Shown here: one piece after another, positions 44,626 to 53,243 of the stretch
Layout: every line of letters begins with the position of its first letter
How positions within the stretch are numbered: position 1 is the stretch's first letter
Source: Aliigemmobacter aestuarii
GTDB lineage: Bacteria > Pseudomonadota > Alphaproteobacteria > Rhodobacterales > Rhodobacteraceae
Direction of reading: 5' to 3'
NCBI RefSeq assembly: GCF_004799285.1
Contig: NZ_SSND01000001.1
Span: 620,001 to 684,000 of the forward strand
DNA: 64,000 nt
Position numbers and translations under genes: made by a program
Notes under the pieces: generated by a model
The model's database searches: none
The model's input: the letters and a program-made list of their open reading frames with translations, nothing else
What the model was told of the DNA's origin: nothing

Positions 44626-44987
44626 GGAACCCTCATACAGCAAAACCGTCGCGGCCGCGACAGCTTCGCGCCGATCTTCGTTCGATGGTCAGGCCGGGCC
44701 CTTCGAGGATACCCCGGTCGGCTGGCGCCCGGTCCGGACCTTGGAAGGCTTGGGTTTGCGGGCGTTGATGACATCCATCCTTTTAGGGAAGCTTATGTTC
44801 GATAATGGAAATAATTTCTTGTCTGATGAGCTGATTTGTCTGTGGATAGATTTGATTCTTTTGGATCAACTCGGGAAACGCCCGGATCTGGATGACGGAC
44901 CAACCTGCCCGCGGACCGGCCAAAACGATCGATCACGGCGCCGGTACGCACCATGACGCGCGGCCCGCATCGGGTGCGGGCGCCCCC
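44626..44987. other. Intergenic region with an A/T-rich island
   Basis: No gene can be supported. Bases about 44768-44880 are strikingly A/T-rich for this genome. An open frame from ATG 44768 to the stop at 44956 encodes about 62 residues (M-T-S-I-L-L-G-K-L-M-F-D-N-G-N-N) without a ribosome site or recognisable family. It could be a remnant of foreign DNA or the promoter region of the flanking minus-strand DUF4105 gene. Confidence 0.45.
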
Positions 44988-45602
44988 CTAGTCCAGATCG
45001 AATGTCTGCCAGGCCAGCATGACCCGCGCCGCCGCCGTGACAAGGCACAGAAGGCCGAAGATCCAGGCGAGGAACGGAAACAGCACCGGGAAAAGGCAGA
45101 TCAGGACGAAGAACAGGATCGTCTCGGTCCCTTCCAGAAGGCCCGCGGTGAAGTAAAGCGACTTTTCCCCGCGGTCGGTCGTCTCCATCCCGTTCTTCGC
45201 GGCCATCGTGGCATAGGCCAGAAAACTCGCGCCGTTGACGTAGAAACAGAACAGCAGGAACGCGCCCGCCACGCCGTTTTCGCCCGTGTCGCGCAGCACG
45301 AAGGCGAGCGGGATCGCTCCGTAGAAGGCGAAATCGCTGACGATGTCCAGAAGCCCGCCGAAATCCGTCTTTTGCGTCGCGCGCGCCACGGCCCCGTCAA
45401 GACCGTCCATAAGGCGGCTGAACAGAAGGGGGACAAGCGCCATCGCCCCCGGCGCGCCGATTGCGAGGATCGCCGCCGACAGAAGGCCAAAGCCCAGACC
45501 GACAAGGGTGATTGTATCAGCCTCGACCCCGCGCCGTGCAAGCCAGGCGCCCGCATGGTTCATCGCCGGGTCGATCGCGCGCCGCGCCAGTCCGTCAAGC
45601 AT
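44988..45602 (-). CDS. CDP-alcohol phosphatidyltransferase family protein
   Basis: A membrane protein of about 204 residues with the CDP-alcohol phosphotransferase motif: D-G-L-D-G-A-V-A-R-A followed by G-G-L-L-D-I-V-S-D-F. Several hydrophobic spans follow. It joins a CDP-activated lipid with an alcohol at the inner membrane; the acceptor is unclear. ATG 45602 is chosen because GAGAGGG lies 5 bases before it; in-frame ATGs at 45617 and 45644 would add up to 14 residues. Confidence 0.86.
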   Translation of the reverse strand: MLDGLARRAIDPAMNHAGAWLARRGVEADTITLVGLGFGLLSAAILAIGAPGAMALVPLLFSRLMDGLDGAVARATQKTDFGGLLDIVSDFAFYGAIPLAFVLRDTGENGVAGAFLLFCFYVNGASFLAYATMAAKNGMETTDRGEKSLYFTAGLLEGTETILFFVLICLFPVLFPFLAWIFGLLCLVTAAARVMLAWQTFDLD

Positions 45603-45758
45603 ACCCGCCCTCTCCATCCAATCCGCTTGCCCTTGCTGGCTCATGGACGCGCGTCTGGCAAGACCCCGCCGGTCGTTTCCCGCGACGGTTGACGCCGCGA
45701 CCCTGATCGCTAGCTTGCGCCAATGCCCTGCCGCCAAAACCCTGCCGAAGCCCCTGGA

Positions 45759-46295
45759 ATGACCATGCGCCTTTTGTTTCTGCCCCTTGTCCTGTCGCTT
45801 TCGGCCTGTGTCGTCGTGGCGCCCGTGCCGCTGGGAACCGTCACCATGCCGGGGACCGCCTCTACCAAGTCCGACGGGCGTCCGCTGACCGCCTGCCCGG
45901 CGCCTGCCGATGCCGCATCGCTGCGGGCAAGCGCGCTGGCCCAGATCAACGCCCGGCGGAAAGCGGCGGGGCTTGCCCCCTTGCGGCGGTCGGCGGCGCT
46001 GGAACGGGCTGCGCAATCGCAGGCCTGCGACAATGCCGCCCGCGGCCTCTACAGCCACACCGGGGCAGACGGATCGGACCTGCGCACCCGGATGCGGCGC
46101 GCGGGCTATGCCTTCCGCACCGGGGCCGAGAACACGGCCATGGGCTTTCCCGAACCCGGTCGCCTGACCGAGTTCTGGATGCGGTCGCCGGGACACCGGC
46201 AGAATATTCTGCTGCCAGCGGCCCGCGACATCGGGATCGGCATCGCCGATGGCGGACGGCGGCACTGGGTGATGGTGGCGGGCGCCTCGCGCTGA
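45759..46295 (+). CDS. CAP/SCP-domain lipoprotein
   Basis: A protein of about 178 residues with a lipoprotein signal (L-P-L-V-L-S-L-S-A-C) and a CAP (SCP/PR1) domain: A-L-A-Q-I-N-A-R-R, L-E-R-A-A-Q-S-Q-A-C, S-H-T-G-A-D-G and the tail W-M-R-S-P-G-H-R-Q-N-I-L. The His and Glu positions typical of CAP cavities (H in S-H-T; E in G-A-E-N-T-A-M-G) are visible. Function of bacterial CAP proteins is mostly unknown. ATG 45765 is an equally possible start. Confidence 0.85.
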   Translation: MTMRLLFLPLVLSLSACVVVAPVPLGTVTMPGTASTKSDGRPLTACPAPADAASLRASALAQINARRKAAGLAPLRRSAALERAAQSQACDNAARGLYSHTGADGSDLRTRMRRAGYAFRTGAENTAMGFPEPGRLTEFWMRSPGHRQNILLPAARDIGIGIADGGRRHWVMVAGASR

Positions 46296-46297
46296 GG

Positions 46298-47617
46298 TCA
46301 GCGCGCCAGGATCAGGTCGATCCGCGCGCCGCCCAGGGTTTCGCTCTGCCCGATGCGCAGGCTGCCGCCGTGGCTGCGCGCGATGTCAGCCGCAATCGAC
46401 AGGCCAAGGCCCACCCCCCCGCCGCGGTTCGGATCGCGTGCCTGATCCAGACGCGCGAAGGGCTGCATCGCCTCATCGCGACGATCCTCGGGGATTCCGG
46501 GGCCGTCATCCTCGATCGTGATCCGGCAGCTTCTTTCACCCAGAAGGACGGACACTTCCGCCCGCTTGCCGTGGCGCACCGCGTTTCCGATCAGGTTTTC
46601 CACCGCCCGCGTCACGGCGGCCGGACGCAACCGCATCGTCCCCGCGCCTTCGGTGCGGACAAGGGAGACGGCCTGCCCGGCGCGCCCTGCGTTTTCCACC
46701 ACGCGTTGCACCAGCGCCAGGGGATCGGTGGCTTCGGGTTCCTCGATCGCATCGCCGCGCGCGAAGGACAGGAATTCGTCCACCAGCCTTTCCATATCTG
46801 CGACATCGGCCAGAAGCGCGCGCGTGTCTTCGTCCTCGGGCAGCATCGAAAGCCCCAGCCTGAGACGGGTAAGCGGCGTGCGCAGGTCGTGGCTGACCCC
46901 CGACAGCATCATCGTGCGCTGTTCGATCTGCCGTTCGATCCGGGCGCGCATCTCCAGAAAGGCGTTGCCGGCGGCCCGAACCTCGACCGCGCCCGAGGGC
47001 CGGTAGGGCAGGTGTTCGCCCTTGCCGAACGCCTCGGCAGCCTTGGCCAGCCGGGTGATCGGCCGCAACTGGTTGCGCAGGAAGCGATAGGCGATGAAGG
47101 TCATCAGGACCGAGGTGAAGATCATCAGCACCAGCAACTGATGCGGATTGCTGGCCGAAACGCGGCGCCGGTCGATCCGCACCGTCACATCGCCGCCCGG
47201 CCCCCGAAGCAGGACCAGCACCGCGTCGGGATCGGTCTGCAGATCGACGCCCTCGACCGCGTCCAGCTCTGCCCGCAGGGTCAGGATCACCTGGCGCCCC
47301 GACAGGTCCCACAGATCGCGCCGGTCCGCCTCGGCCCCCGCGGCGCCCCCCGCATCGGACCCATCACCGACCGGGTTGACCGTCATGCCAAGCGCCTTGG
47401 CCGTCTGGGCCGCGGCGACCGGGTCGCGCGCCAGATCGTCAAGCAGCAACCGAAGTTCTACCGCGACACCCTGGGTCATCTGCCGCGTGACGCGTTCGAA
47501 ATGCCGCTGGATGAAGGCTATGGACACCACCAGCTGGATCGTGACGATGGGCACCAGAAGGATCAGCGCGGCGCGCCCGTAAAGGCCTCGGGGAAGGATG
47601 GTCTTGGGGTTGAACAT
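46298..47617 (-). CDS. EnvZ-like sensor histidine kinase (orphan)
   Basis: A 439-residue membrane histidine kinase: N-terminal span (about 15-36), periplasmic region, second span (about 160-178), HAMP, H-box L-S-G-V-S-H-D-L-R-T-P-L with His243, and an ATPase domain with N-L-I-G-N-A-V-R-H-G and D-D-G-P-G-I-P. This layout is EnvZ-like. No response-regulator gene lies next to it: it is convergent with the CAP-domain gene and divergent from an MBL hydrolase. Its signal and partner are unknown. Confidence 0.92.
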   Translation of the reverse strand: MFNPKTILPRGLYGRAALILLVPIVTIQLVVSIAFIQRHFERVTRQMTQGVAVELRLLLDDLARDPVAAAQTAKALGMTVNPVGDGSDAGGAAGAEADRRDLWDLSGRQVILTLRAELDAVEGVDLQTDPDAVLVLLRGPGGDVTVRIDRRRVSASNPHQLLVLMIFTSVLMTFIAYRFLRNQLRPITRLAKAAEAFGKGEHLPYRPSGAVEVRAAGNAFLEMRARIERQIEQRTMMLSGVSHDLRTPLTRLRLGLSMLPEDEDTRALLADVADMERLVDEFLSFARGDAIEEPEATDPLALVQRVVENAGRAGQAVSLVRTEGAGTMRLRPAAVTRAVENLIGNAVRHGKRAEVSVLLGERSCRITIEDDGPGIPEDRRDEAMQPFARLDQARDPNRGGGVGLGLSIAADIARSHGGSLRIGQSETLGGARIDLILAR

Positions 47618-47660
47618 GGGCCGAGGCTATCCGCCCGCGCAGCAGGGGAAAAGCACGAAA

Positions 47661-48575
47661 ATGGCGCATGACTCACCCGCCCTCCGCCCCGCACCGGGGA
47701 TCGTGACCCGCCCGGAACGCGGGCTTCGGATGGTACTGGCCCCGAACCCCTCGCCGATGACCCACTGGGGCACGAACACGTTCCTGCTTGGCGAAGGCGG
47801 GGTCATCGTGATCGATCCCGGCCCGGACAGCCCGGCGCATCTGGCCGCCCTTCTGGCCGCGCTGGAACCCGGCGAGGAGGTGGCGGCCATCGTCGTGACC
47901 CATGCGCATCTGGATCATTCGCCGCTGGCCCGCGCCCTGAAAGAGGCAACCGGCGCGCCGGTCCTGGCCTTCGGCGGAGCATCGGCAGGGCGAAGCCCGG
48001 TGATGCGGCGGCTGGCCGAGGCGGGGCTGGCCGGTGGCGGCGAGGGGGTGGACGCGGCCTTTCATCCCGACCGCAGCCTTGCCGACGGCGAGACGGTCGC
48101 CGCCGGCGGGGTCCGGATCGAGGCGCTTCACACGCCGGGCCATTTCGCGGGGCACCTGTGCCTTGCATGGGGCGACCGGCTGTTCAGCGGCGATCACGTG
48201 ATGGGCTGGGCCTCATCGCTGGTCTCGCCGCCAGATGGCGACATGGGGGCCTTCATGCGATCGCTCGACCGGCTGGCGACGCGGGGCTGGCGGCGGTTCT
48301 ACCCGGCGCATGGCGCGCCCGTGGACGATCCGGCCGCGCGCATCGCCGAACTGATCCGCCACCGCCGCGCGCGCGAGGCCGCCCTGCTGACGGCCCTGGC
48401 AAAGGGCCCAGCCACGGTCGAGGCGCTGGCCACGCAGGTCTATGCCGATACGCCCGCGCCCCTGATGCCGGCTGCACGCCGAAACGCGCTTGCCCATCTC
48501 ATTGATCTTTGGGAAAGAAATCTGGTGCAGGCCGATCCGGAACTGTCGCTTGACGCGCGGTTTTCCTTGATCTGA
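47661..48575 (+). CDS. MBL-fold metallo-hydrolase (LACTB2-like)
   Basis: A 304-residue metallo-beta-lactamase-fold protein. Metal motif T-H-A-H-L-D-H at residues 80-86, H-T-P-G-H-F-A-G-H, F-S-G-D-H-V-M-G-W and Y-P-A-H-G. The last 85 residues form a winged-helix as in LACTB2-type hydrolases. It probably hydrolyses a thioester, ester or RNA; substrate not known. The ATG at 47661 lies in the divergent region shared with the kinase gene. Confidence 0.9.
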   Translation: MAHDSPALRPAPGIVTRPERGLRMVLAPNPSPMTHWGTNTFLLGEGGVIVIDPGPDSPAHLAALLAALEPGEEVAAIVVTHAHLDHSPLARALKEATGAPVLAFGGASAGRSPVMRRLAEAGLAGGGEGVDAAFHPDRSLADGETVAAGGVRIEALHTPGHFAGHLCLAWGDRLFSGDHVMGWASSLVSPPDGDMGAFMRSLDRLATRGWRRFYPAHGAPVDDPAARIAELIRHRRAREAALLTALAKGPATVEALATQVYADTPAPLMPAARRNALAHLIDLWERNLVQADPELSLDARFSLI

Positions 48576-48656
48576 ACCGACCGGGCCGCCCTGGCAAAAA
48601 ACTTGCACTTCCCCTCTGGACGCCCCCCACCAGCCTTGCTATATCGCCCCCCGTGT

Positions 48657-48731
48657 TCCGGCGTAGCTCAGCGGTAGAGCAGTTGACTGTTAATCAATTG
48701 GTCGTAGGTTCGATCCCTACCGCCGGAGCCA
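48657..48731 (+). tRNA. tRNA-Asn (anticodon GUU)
   Basis: Cloverleaf visible: acceptor TCCGGCG/CGCCGGA, D-arm GCTC-AGCGGTA-GAGC, anticodon stem GTTGA/TCAAT with loop CTGTTAA (GTT), T-arm with GGTTCGATCC, discriminator G and an encoded CCA at 48729-48731. Confidence 0.97.
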
Positions 48732-48846
48732 AAAATCCTCTGATTGCAGTCAGATAGTGGCGCGGGCTGCGTTTTACGGCCTGTTGACGCAACGTCCAGG
48801 CTGACCGGGCTTGCGGTGCGGTCTTGTCCGGCCTTGACCGGCTCCC

Positions 48847-50169
48847 CTACCTTTCGGCGAAGGTTCCGGCCATCTCGACCAGCGGCAGGCGGGCGCGCAG
48901 GCGGACGCAGAGAAGCGCGGTGCCGCTGATCTTGCGCTGGACGAACAGGGTTTCGGCCGGCGGGATGTGCCAGCTTTGCCGGTCGGCCATCAGGGGCGCG
49001 GCGCGGTTTCGCAGGTCGGCCACGAAGCTGCGGTCGGCGAAGTCGAACAGGCCCGATGCCCGGCTTTGGCCGACATGGTCAAGGACAATCCCCGTCAGCG
49101 TGTCGATGGTGGCGCCATGGCGGGCCAGAAGCGCGGGCGAAGCAAAGCCGATCCGCAGCATCGCCGCCCGCAGCGCGGCCCGGTCCCCGGCCAGGCCGGC
49201 CTGCAAGAGCGCGCGATAGGCCCCGGCGATTTCGGGCGTGACCGCGCGGGCCGCGCCGAAATCCAGCAGCACGATCCGCCCCGTTTCCGCCTGCCAGCGA
49301 TAGTTGGCGAAATTGGGATCGGTCTGCATCAGGCCAAAGTCGAAAAGCTCGTGCAGGACAAGGTCAAGAAGCGCCCCCATCGCCTTGTCGCGGGCTTCCT
49401 GCGGGGCGCCTTCCAGCGTTTCGATCGGCGTGCCGGGCACGAAATCCATGGCGAGGATTCCCGGCCGGGTCAGATCGTCGAAGGGCCGGGGCACCACGAA
49501 ACGGTCGTCCCCTTCCAGCAGTGCGCCGAAGCGGCGCATCTGATCGGCCTCGCGCAGGTAATCGGCCTCTTCATGCAACTGCCGCTTGGCCTCGGCCAGA
49601 AGCGGCGCGACATCGAGCGATGCGGGCAGCAGGCCCGAAAGGCGCAACAGCGTCGCCACATTGTCGATGTCGGCGTCGATGCTGGCCGCGACGCCGGGAT
49701 ACTGCACCTTGATCGCCAGAACCTGCCCCGAAGGCAGCACCGCGCGATGCACCTGCCCGATCGAGGCGGCGGCGATCGGCGTCGCCTCAAACCGTGCAAA
49801 GCGGCGGCGCCAGTCAGGCCCCCACCCCGCCGCCAGAACGCGGCTCAACTGGACGGGTGGCATGACATGGGCGGTTTCCCGCAGCCGGGCGAGGATTTCG
49901 GTCAGTTCGGCGGGCAGGACGTCGCCGGCGTCAAGCGACAGCATCTGCCCCAGCTTCATCGCCGCCCCCCTGAGGCGCGAAAGCTGATCCGTCACGCGGC
50001 GCGCGTTGGCCGGGGTCAAGAGCAGGTCGGACATCTGCGGACGTTCGCCGCGGGCAAGCCGGCGGGCGCCTTCGCCCAGAACCCCGGCGGCGATGCCGCC
50101 CGCCATCTGGCCGAAGGCGGCAAGGCGCGACAGGCGGGCCTGCGGAACGCGGCGGCTGCGGTCGGTCAC
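48847..50169 (-). CDS. ABC1/UbiB/AarF-family atypical kinase
   Basis: A 440-residue UbiB-family protein. The K-x-G-Q motif is in A-M-K-L-G-Q-M-L-S (near residue 73), the Ala-rich loop is A-A-A-S-I-G-Q-V-H-R-A, K in A-I-K-V-Q-Y-P-G, and metal Asp in L-L-D-F-G-A-A-R-A. These kinases/ATPases support ubiquinone synthesis. The GTG at 50169 has GAGGG 7 bases upstream and overlaps the DCC gene stop. Confidence 0.9.
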   Translation of the reverse strand: MTDRSRRVPQARLSRLAAFGQMAGGIAAGVLGEGARRLARGERPQMSDLLLTPANARRVTDQLSRLRGAAMKLGQMLSLDAGDVLPAELTEILARLRETAHVMPPVQLSRVLAAGWGPDWRRRFARFEATPIAAASIGQVHRAVLPSGQVLAIKVQYPGVAASIDADIDNVATLLRLSGLLPASLDVAPLLAEAKRQLHEEADYLREADQMRRFGALLEGDDRFVVPRPFDDLTRPGILAMDFVPGTPIETLEGAPQEARDKAMGALLDLVLHELFDFGLMQTDPNFANYRWQAETGRIVLLDFGAARAVTPEIAGAYRALLQAGLAGDRAALRAAMLRIGFASPALLARHGATIDTLTGIVLDHVGQSRASGLFDFADRSFVADLRNRAAPLMADRQSWHIPPAETLFVQRKISGTALLCVRLRARLPLVEMAGTFAER

Positions 50170-50516
50170 CGGAAGGCCCTCTGCAGGCGCGGGCGGACCC
50201 GCAGGAACAGGCGATAGCCGCGTTCGAAAATCCAGCCAAAGCCGGGCAGCCCCGCGACGATGCCCAGGGGGCGCAGGACCGGCACCGCCCGCCACATGGC
50301 GGCGAAGGCCGCGGCACCCGACAGCAGGCGGTCCCCCTCGCGGGCGTGGAAGCGGGCCAGCATGCTGGCGCGGTCCAGCGGGCACTCGGTGGCCGGGTCC
50401 ACCGCATCGACGAAGCGGATCGCGCCCCGGCGGTCAAGCCGCCGCATCAGCGCGATTTCCCGTGTGCACATCGGGCAGGCGCCATCATACCAGACCGTCA
50501 CGCGCGGATCAGCCAT
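50166..50516 (-). CDS. DCC-family thiol-disulfide oxidoreductase (DUF393)
   Basis: A 116-residue protein starting V-T-V-W-Y-D-G-A-C-P-M-C-T-R-E, the D-x2-C-x2-C signature of DUF393. A thioredoxin-like redox role is predicted. It overlaps the photolyase-like gene upstream by 8 bases and the UbiB gene downstream by 4, so the three form an operon. Confidence 0.88.
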   Translation of the reverse strand: MADPRVTVWYDGACPMCTREIALMRRLDRRGAIRFVDAVDPATECPLDRASMLARFHAREGDRLLSGAAAFAAMWRAVPVLRPLGIVAGLPGFGWIFERGYRLFLRVRPRLQRAFR

Positions 50517-51714
50517 CGGCGGCCCCCAGTCCCGCCAAGAGGCGGGGCATCTGTTCCTTCAGGGCAAAGAACCCCTTGCGGCAATGCGGCCAGACGCGGA
50601 CATCCCAGTCGCGCTGGTGTTCGGCAAGGGCGATCCCCGCGGCCCCGGCCGCGGCGCGGAGGGGGGAAAGGCGATCCGCCTCGGGGCCGACGGGAAGGTA
50701 TCCGGTCACGATCTGGCGCGCGCCGCAGCGGCGGGCGAGGTCGACAAGGCCCGAGAGGTCGGCACATTCCGAGGGCGACAGGCCCCAATGCGCCCCGGCG
50801 CGGTCCAGCGCGTCGGCCATCGCGCGGCGGTCGGGCGCGGTTGTCGGCGGCAGGGCCGCGATGGCGCGGATGTCGAGCCGCGCCATCGCGGCCTCGGTTT
50901 CCAGCGACAGGTCTTCGGGCGTGACCAGCAGAAGCGCGGGTTCCGTCGGGTCGGGCCGTCTGTGGGCGCGCGGGGATGTCGCCGGGGGCACGGCGATGCT
51001 GTCTTCGGGGATGACCGCATGGCGCGCAAGCCCGTCGGGTGTAAACCGCCCGCCCGTCATCGCATGGATGCGCGCGGCATCCGCAAGATAGGCTTTTCCG
51101 GTCGTGTGCAGGCCCGCCACCCAACGCCAGGACAGCGTGTTCGAGGCCGGATCGGCATCGCGCAGCAGCCGCAGCGTCAGCGCCGCGCCCAGTTCCCACG
51201 CAAGGCCGAGGGTGAAGACCCAGATCGAGGCGAACTGCATACGCGCCCAGTTGTGCAGATAGCCGGTTTCGGCAAGCTCGCCCATCCAGTGGTCGAAACA
51301 GTCGATCCCCGTCCGCCCGTCAATCGCCGCCTGATGGCGCCGGGCCAGATCCGGATCGGCGGCACATGCCGCCTCGGCCCTGGCCAGGGCCTGCCGATAG
51401 CCCGGCCAGACGGCCGGGCGTTGTTCCAGCCAGCCTTTCCAATAGCTGCGCCACAAGACCTCGCTGAGGAACTTCTCGGCCCCGCGAAGCCCGTGCCGGG
51501 CGATGACCGCCGCGACGACCTCGGACTCGGACAGAAGCCTGCGGCGCAGCGCCGCAGACAGGCGCGAGACATGATCGTGTTGCCCCGGCCCGTGGTCAAC
51601 GTTGCGCAGCCGGGCATAATCCGCACCGGCGCGCGGCAGGAAATCCCGAAGGCGGTCAAGCGCCTCGGCCCGCGTCAGCGGAAATTCCGCATCCCTCCGC
51701 AATCCTCCGTCCAT
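50509..51714 (-). CDS. Cryptochrome/photolyase-like FAD-binding protein with domains in reverse order
   Basis: A 401-residue protein whose N-terminal 230 residues are the C-terminal FAD domain of photolyases: N-V-D-H-G-P-G-Q-H-D-H-V-S-R-L-S, F-L-S-E-V-L-W-R-S-Y-W, T-G-Y-L-H-N-W-A-R-M, N-T-L-S-W-R-W-V-A-G-L. The alpha/beta antenna domain that usually comes first is missing there; instead residues about 255-395 look like an antenna-type Rossmann region, with W-P-H-C-R-K-G-F-F-A-L-K-E. Repair or light-sensing activity is unknown. First gene of the operon with DCC and UbiB-like genes. Confidence 0.83.
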   Translation of the reverse strand: MDGGLRRDAEFPLTRAEALDRLRDFLPRAGADYARLRNVDHGPGQHDHVSRLSAALRRRLLSESEVVAAVIARHGLRGAEKFLSEVLWRSYWKGWLEQRPAVWPGYRQALARAEAACAADPDLARRHQAAIDGRTGIDCFDHWMGELAETGYLHNWARMQFASIWVFTLGLAWELGAALTLRLLRDADPASNTLSWRWVAGLHTTGKAYLADAARIHAMTGGRFTPDGLARHAVIPEDSIAVPPATSPRAHRRPDPTEPALLLVTPEDLSLETEAAMARLDIRAIAALPPTTAPDRRAMADALDRAGAHWGLSPSECADLSGLVDLARRCGARQIVTGYLPVGPEADRLSPLRAAAGAAGIALAEHQRDWDVRVWPHCRKGFFALKEQMPRLLAGLGAADG

Positions 51715-51785
51715 GCGCGCGATCCATCCCTGTGCCCGTCACGGGGCAGAGGTATTCCGGCGTCGGCAGGAGGCAAGCGCGACAC

Positions 51786-52529
51786 TCAGTCCAGCGCGGC
51801 GCGTTCGGCCTCGGGGTCAAGCGGGGCGCCGGCCCCGATATCGGTCAGGAAATCGTCGACCAGACCGGTCGCCATGTCCGAAGCCGGAACGAAGCTGCCC
51901 TCGCCGAGGGTCGATACCGCCAGCGCAATGCGCCAGCCCTGCCCGTCGCGGCAGGCGATGGCCCGTTCCATCGCCTCGGCCCCGGCGGTTTCCACCGACA
52001 GAAGGCGGCAGAGGCCCAGATCGGTCGCGAAGCTCGCCAGAACGCGCGCCCTGCTGCCATCGGGCAGGTCGGTCTGCCCGCCCGTGACCGTCTGCGCCAG
52101 ACGTTCGGCGGCGGCCAGCGGCCCGGCGTTCATGTCACCCACCCCCGGTGCCCCGCTGCGGCCCAGCCAGAAGCCGCCCAGACCGATGCCGAGCGCCAGG
52201 CAGGCCGCCAGCGCCATCTGCGGAGCCGAAGGCAAGGCCCAGCGGCGGTGCGCAGGCGGAAAGGCCACCACATTCGCCGCCCCGGCCCCGTCCTGCGCGT
52301 CCTTCCCGGCGTCGCGGATCATGCCCACCCAGGCCTCGGGGATTGGATCATCCGCCCAGGCCTCGCGCAGCTGCGCGGCGGTTTCGGCAAACAGGGCAAA
52401 GCGTTCCGCCAACGCGGGCGACGCCGCGATCCGGGCTGCGAGCGCCCGCGCCTCGGCTTCGGGCAGTTCCCCATCGGCCAGCGCCATCAGCATGGCATCC
52501 TCCACATCATCCTTGCCTGTCGTCGTCAT
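51786..52529 (-). CDS. Anti-sigma factor, single-pass membrane protein
   Basis: A 247-residue protein: a soluble N-terminal helical region (A-L-A-D-G-E-L-P-E-A-E-A, A-S-P-A-L-A-E-R-F) resembling anti-sigma domains but without the zinc His-Cys-Cys set, a membrane span (about residues 105-123: L-A-A-C-L-A-L-G-I-G-L-G-G-F-W-L-G) and a periplasmic C-terminal domain. It overlaps the sigma gene by 4 bases. It most likely holds the sigma factor at the membrane until a signal arrives. Confidence 0.83.
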   Translation of the reverse strand: MTTTGKDDVEDAMLMALADGELPEAEARALAARIAASPALAERFALFAETAAQLREAWADDPIPEAWVGMIRDAGKDAQDGAGAANVVAFPPAHRRWALPSAPQMALAACLALGIGLGGFWLGRSGAPGVGDMNAGPLAAAERLAQTVTGGQTDLPDGSRARVLASFATDLGLCRLLSVETAGAEAMERAIACRDGQGWRIALAVSTLGEGSFVPASDMATGLVDDFLTDIGAGAPLDPEAERAALD

Positions 52530-53053
52530 TGCCGGGTTCCTTTCCCTGCATGTTCCCCGGCGGCCCCAAGGCCAAGCCGGGCGGCCAGCGCCATCCGGGC
52601 GCGGCTCAGTCGGCTCATCACGGTTCCGGCCGGAATTCCAAGCGCTTCGGCCACCTCGCGATAGGCCATTCCGTCCACGCAGACCAGCATCAGCACCTCG
52701 CGCTGGTCCTCGGGCAGGGTGGCCATCGCGCGCCGCACCTCGGCCAGATGCAGCCGCGCCTCGGTCGTGCGCCGCCCGTCCTCGCCCACCAGTTCGGCCG
52801 CCGCATCGGCGTCATCGACCGATGTTTCGGGGCGGCGGCTGCGGACGATGTCCAGATGGGCGTTCCGCATGATGCGGAACATCCAGGAATCAAGCCGCGT
52901 CCCCGCCTCATAACCCGCGATCCCGCGCAGCGCCTTTTCAAGCGTCACCTGCACCAGATCGTCGGCCTGGTCCGCCGCGCCGGTCAGCGCCCGTGCAAAC
53001 GCCCTGAGGCGGGGCAGAAGGGCGATCATCTCCTGTCTGATGCTTTCGTCCAC
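52526..53053 (-). CDS. ECF-type RNA polymerase sigma factor
   Basis: A 175-residue ECF sigma factor: region 2 with D-Q-A-D-D-L-V-Q-V-T-L-E-K-A-L and W-M-F-R-I-M-R-N-A-H-L-D, region 4 with L-P-E-D-Q-R-E-V-L-M-L-V and Y-R-E-V-A-E-A-L-G-I-P-A-G-T-V. GTG 53053 follows AGGA at 8 bases; a longer frame exists upstream but spans the promoter. A promoter pattern matching two others nearby sits at 53084-53109, so the factor probably drives its own operon, the divergent protease and the repeat protein. Confidence 0.9.
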   Translation of the reverse strand: MDESIRQEMIALLPRLRAFARALTGAADQADDLVQVTLEKALRGIAGYEAGTRLDSWMFRIMRNAHLDIVRSRRPETSVDDADAAAELVGEDGRRTTEARLHLAEVRRAMATLPEDQREVLMLVCVDGMAYREVAEALGIPAGTVMSRLSRARMALAARLGLGAAGEHAGKGTRQ

Positions 53054-53083
53054 GTTTCCGGTCCTGTGCCGTTCCGCTTTTAC

Positions 53084-53109
53084 AACGGTGGCTGGTTTGA
53101 CTGTATTCC
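53084..53109 (-). promoter_or_regulatory. Predicted ECF promoter of the sigma/anti-sigma operon
   Basis: On the minus strand GGAATA, 16 bases, CGTT; the -10-like CGTT lies about 30 bases before the GTG start. The same pattern occurs at 53169-53194 and 54623-54647. Confidence 0.65.
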
Positions 53110-53168
53110 ACCACCTCACGAAAATTTTTCCTTCGTCGGGCCAAGCCGGCTTCCTAGATCGGGTCGAG

Positions 53169-53194
53169 GGAATAACCTAGCCGCCTTTGCCGTT
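53169..53194 (+). promoter_or_regulatory. Predicted ECF promoter of the S8 protease gene
   Basis: GGAATA (53169-53174), 16 bases, CGTT (53191-53194), followed by CT. It begins 75 bases and ends 49 bases before the protease ATG, and matches the sigma operon promoter on the other strand of the same intergenic region. Confidence 0.68.
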
Positions 53195-53243
53195 CTGGAC
53201 AGGCCGGCCCTGCACCGGCCCAACCGCGAAGGAGACTGCGTTC

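Noticed and set aside
44852-44869. FNR-like TTGAT...ATCAA
   Set aside because: Spacer is 8 bases; FNR sites need 4.
48657-48846. tRNA-Asn as an integration site
   Set aside because: No integrase gene and no repeated tRNA 3' end nearby.
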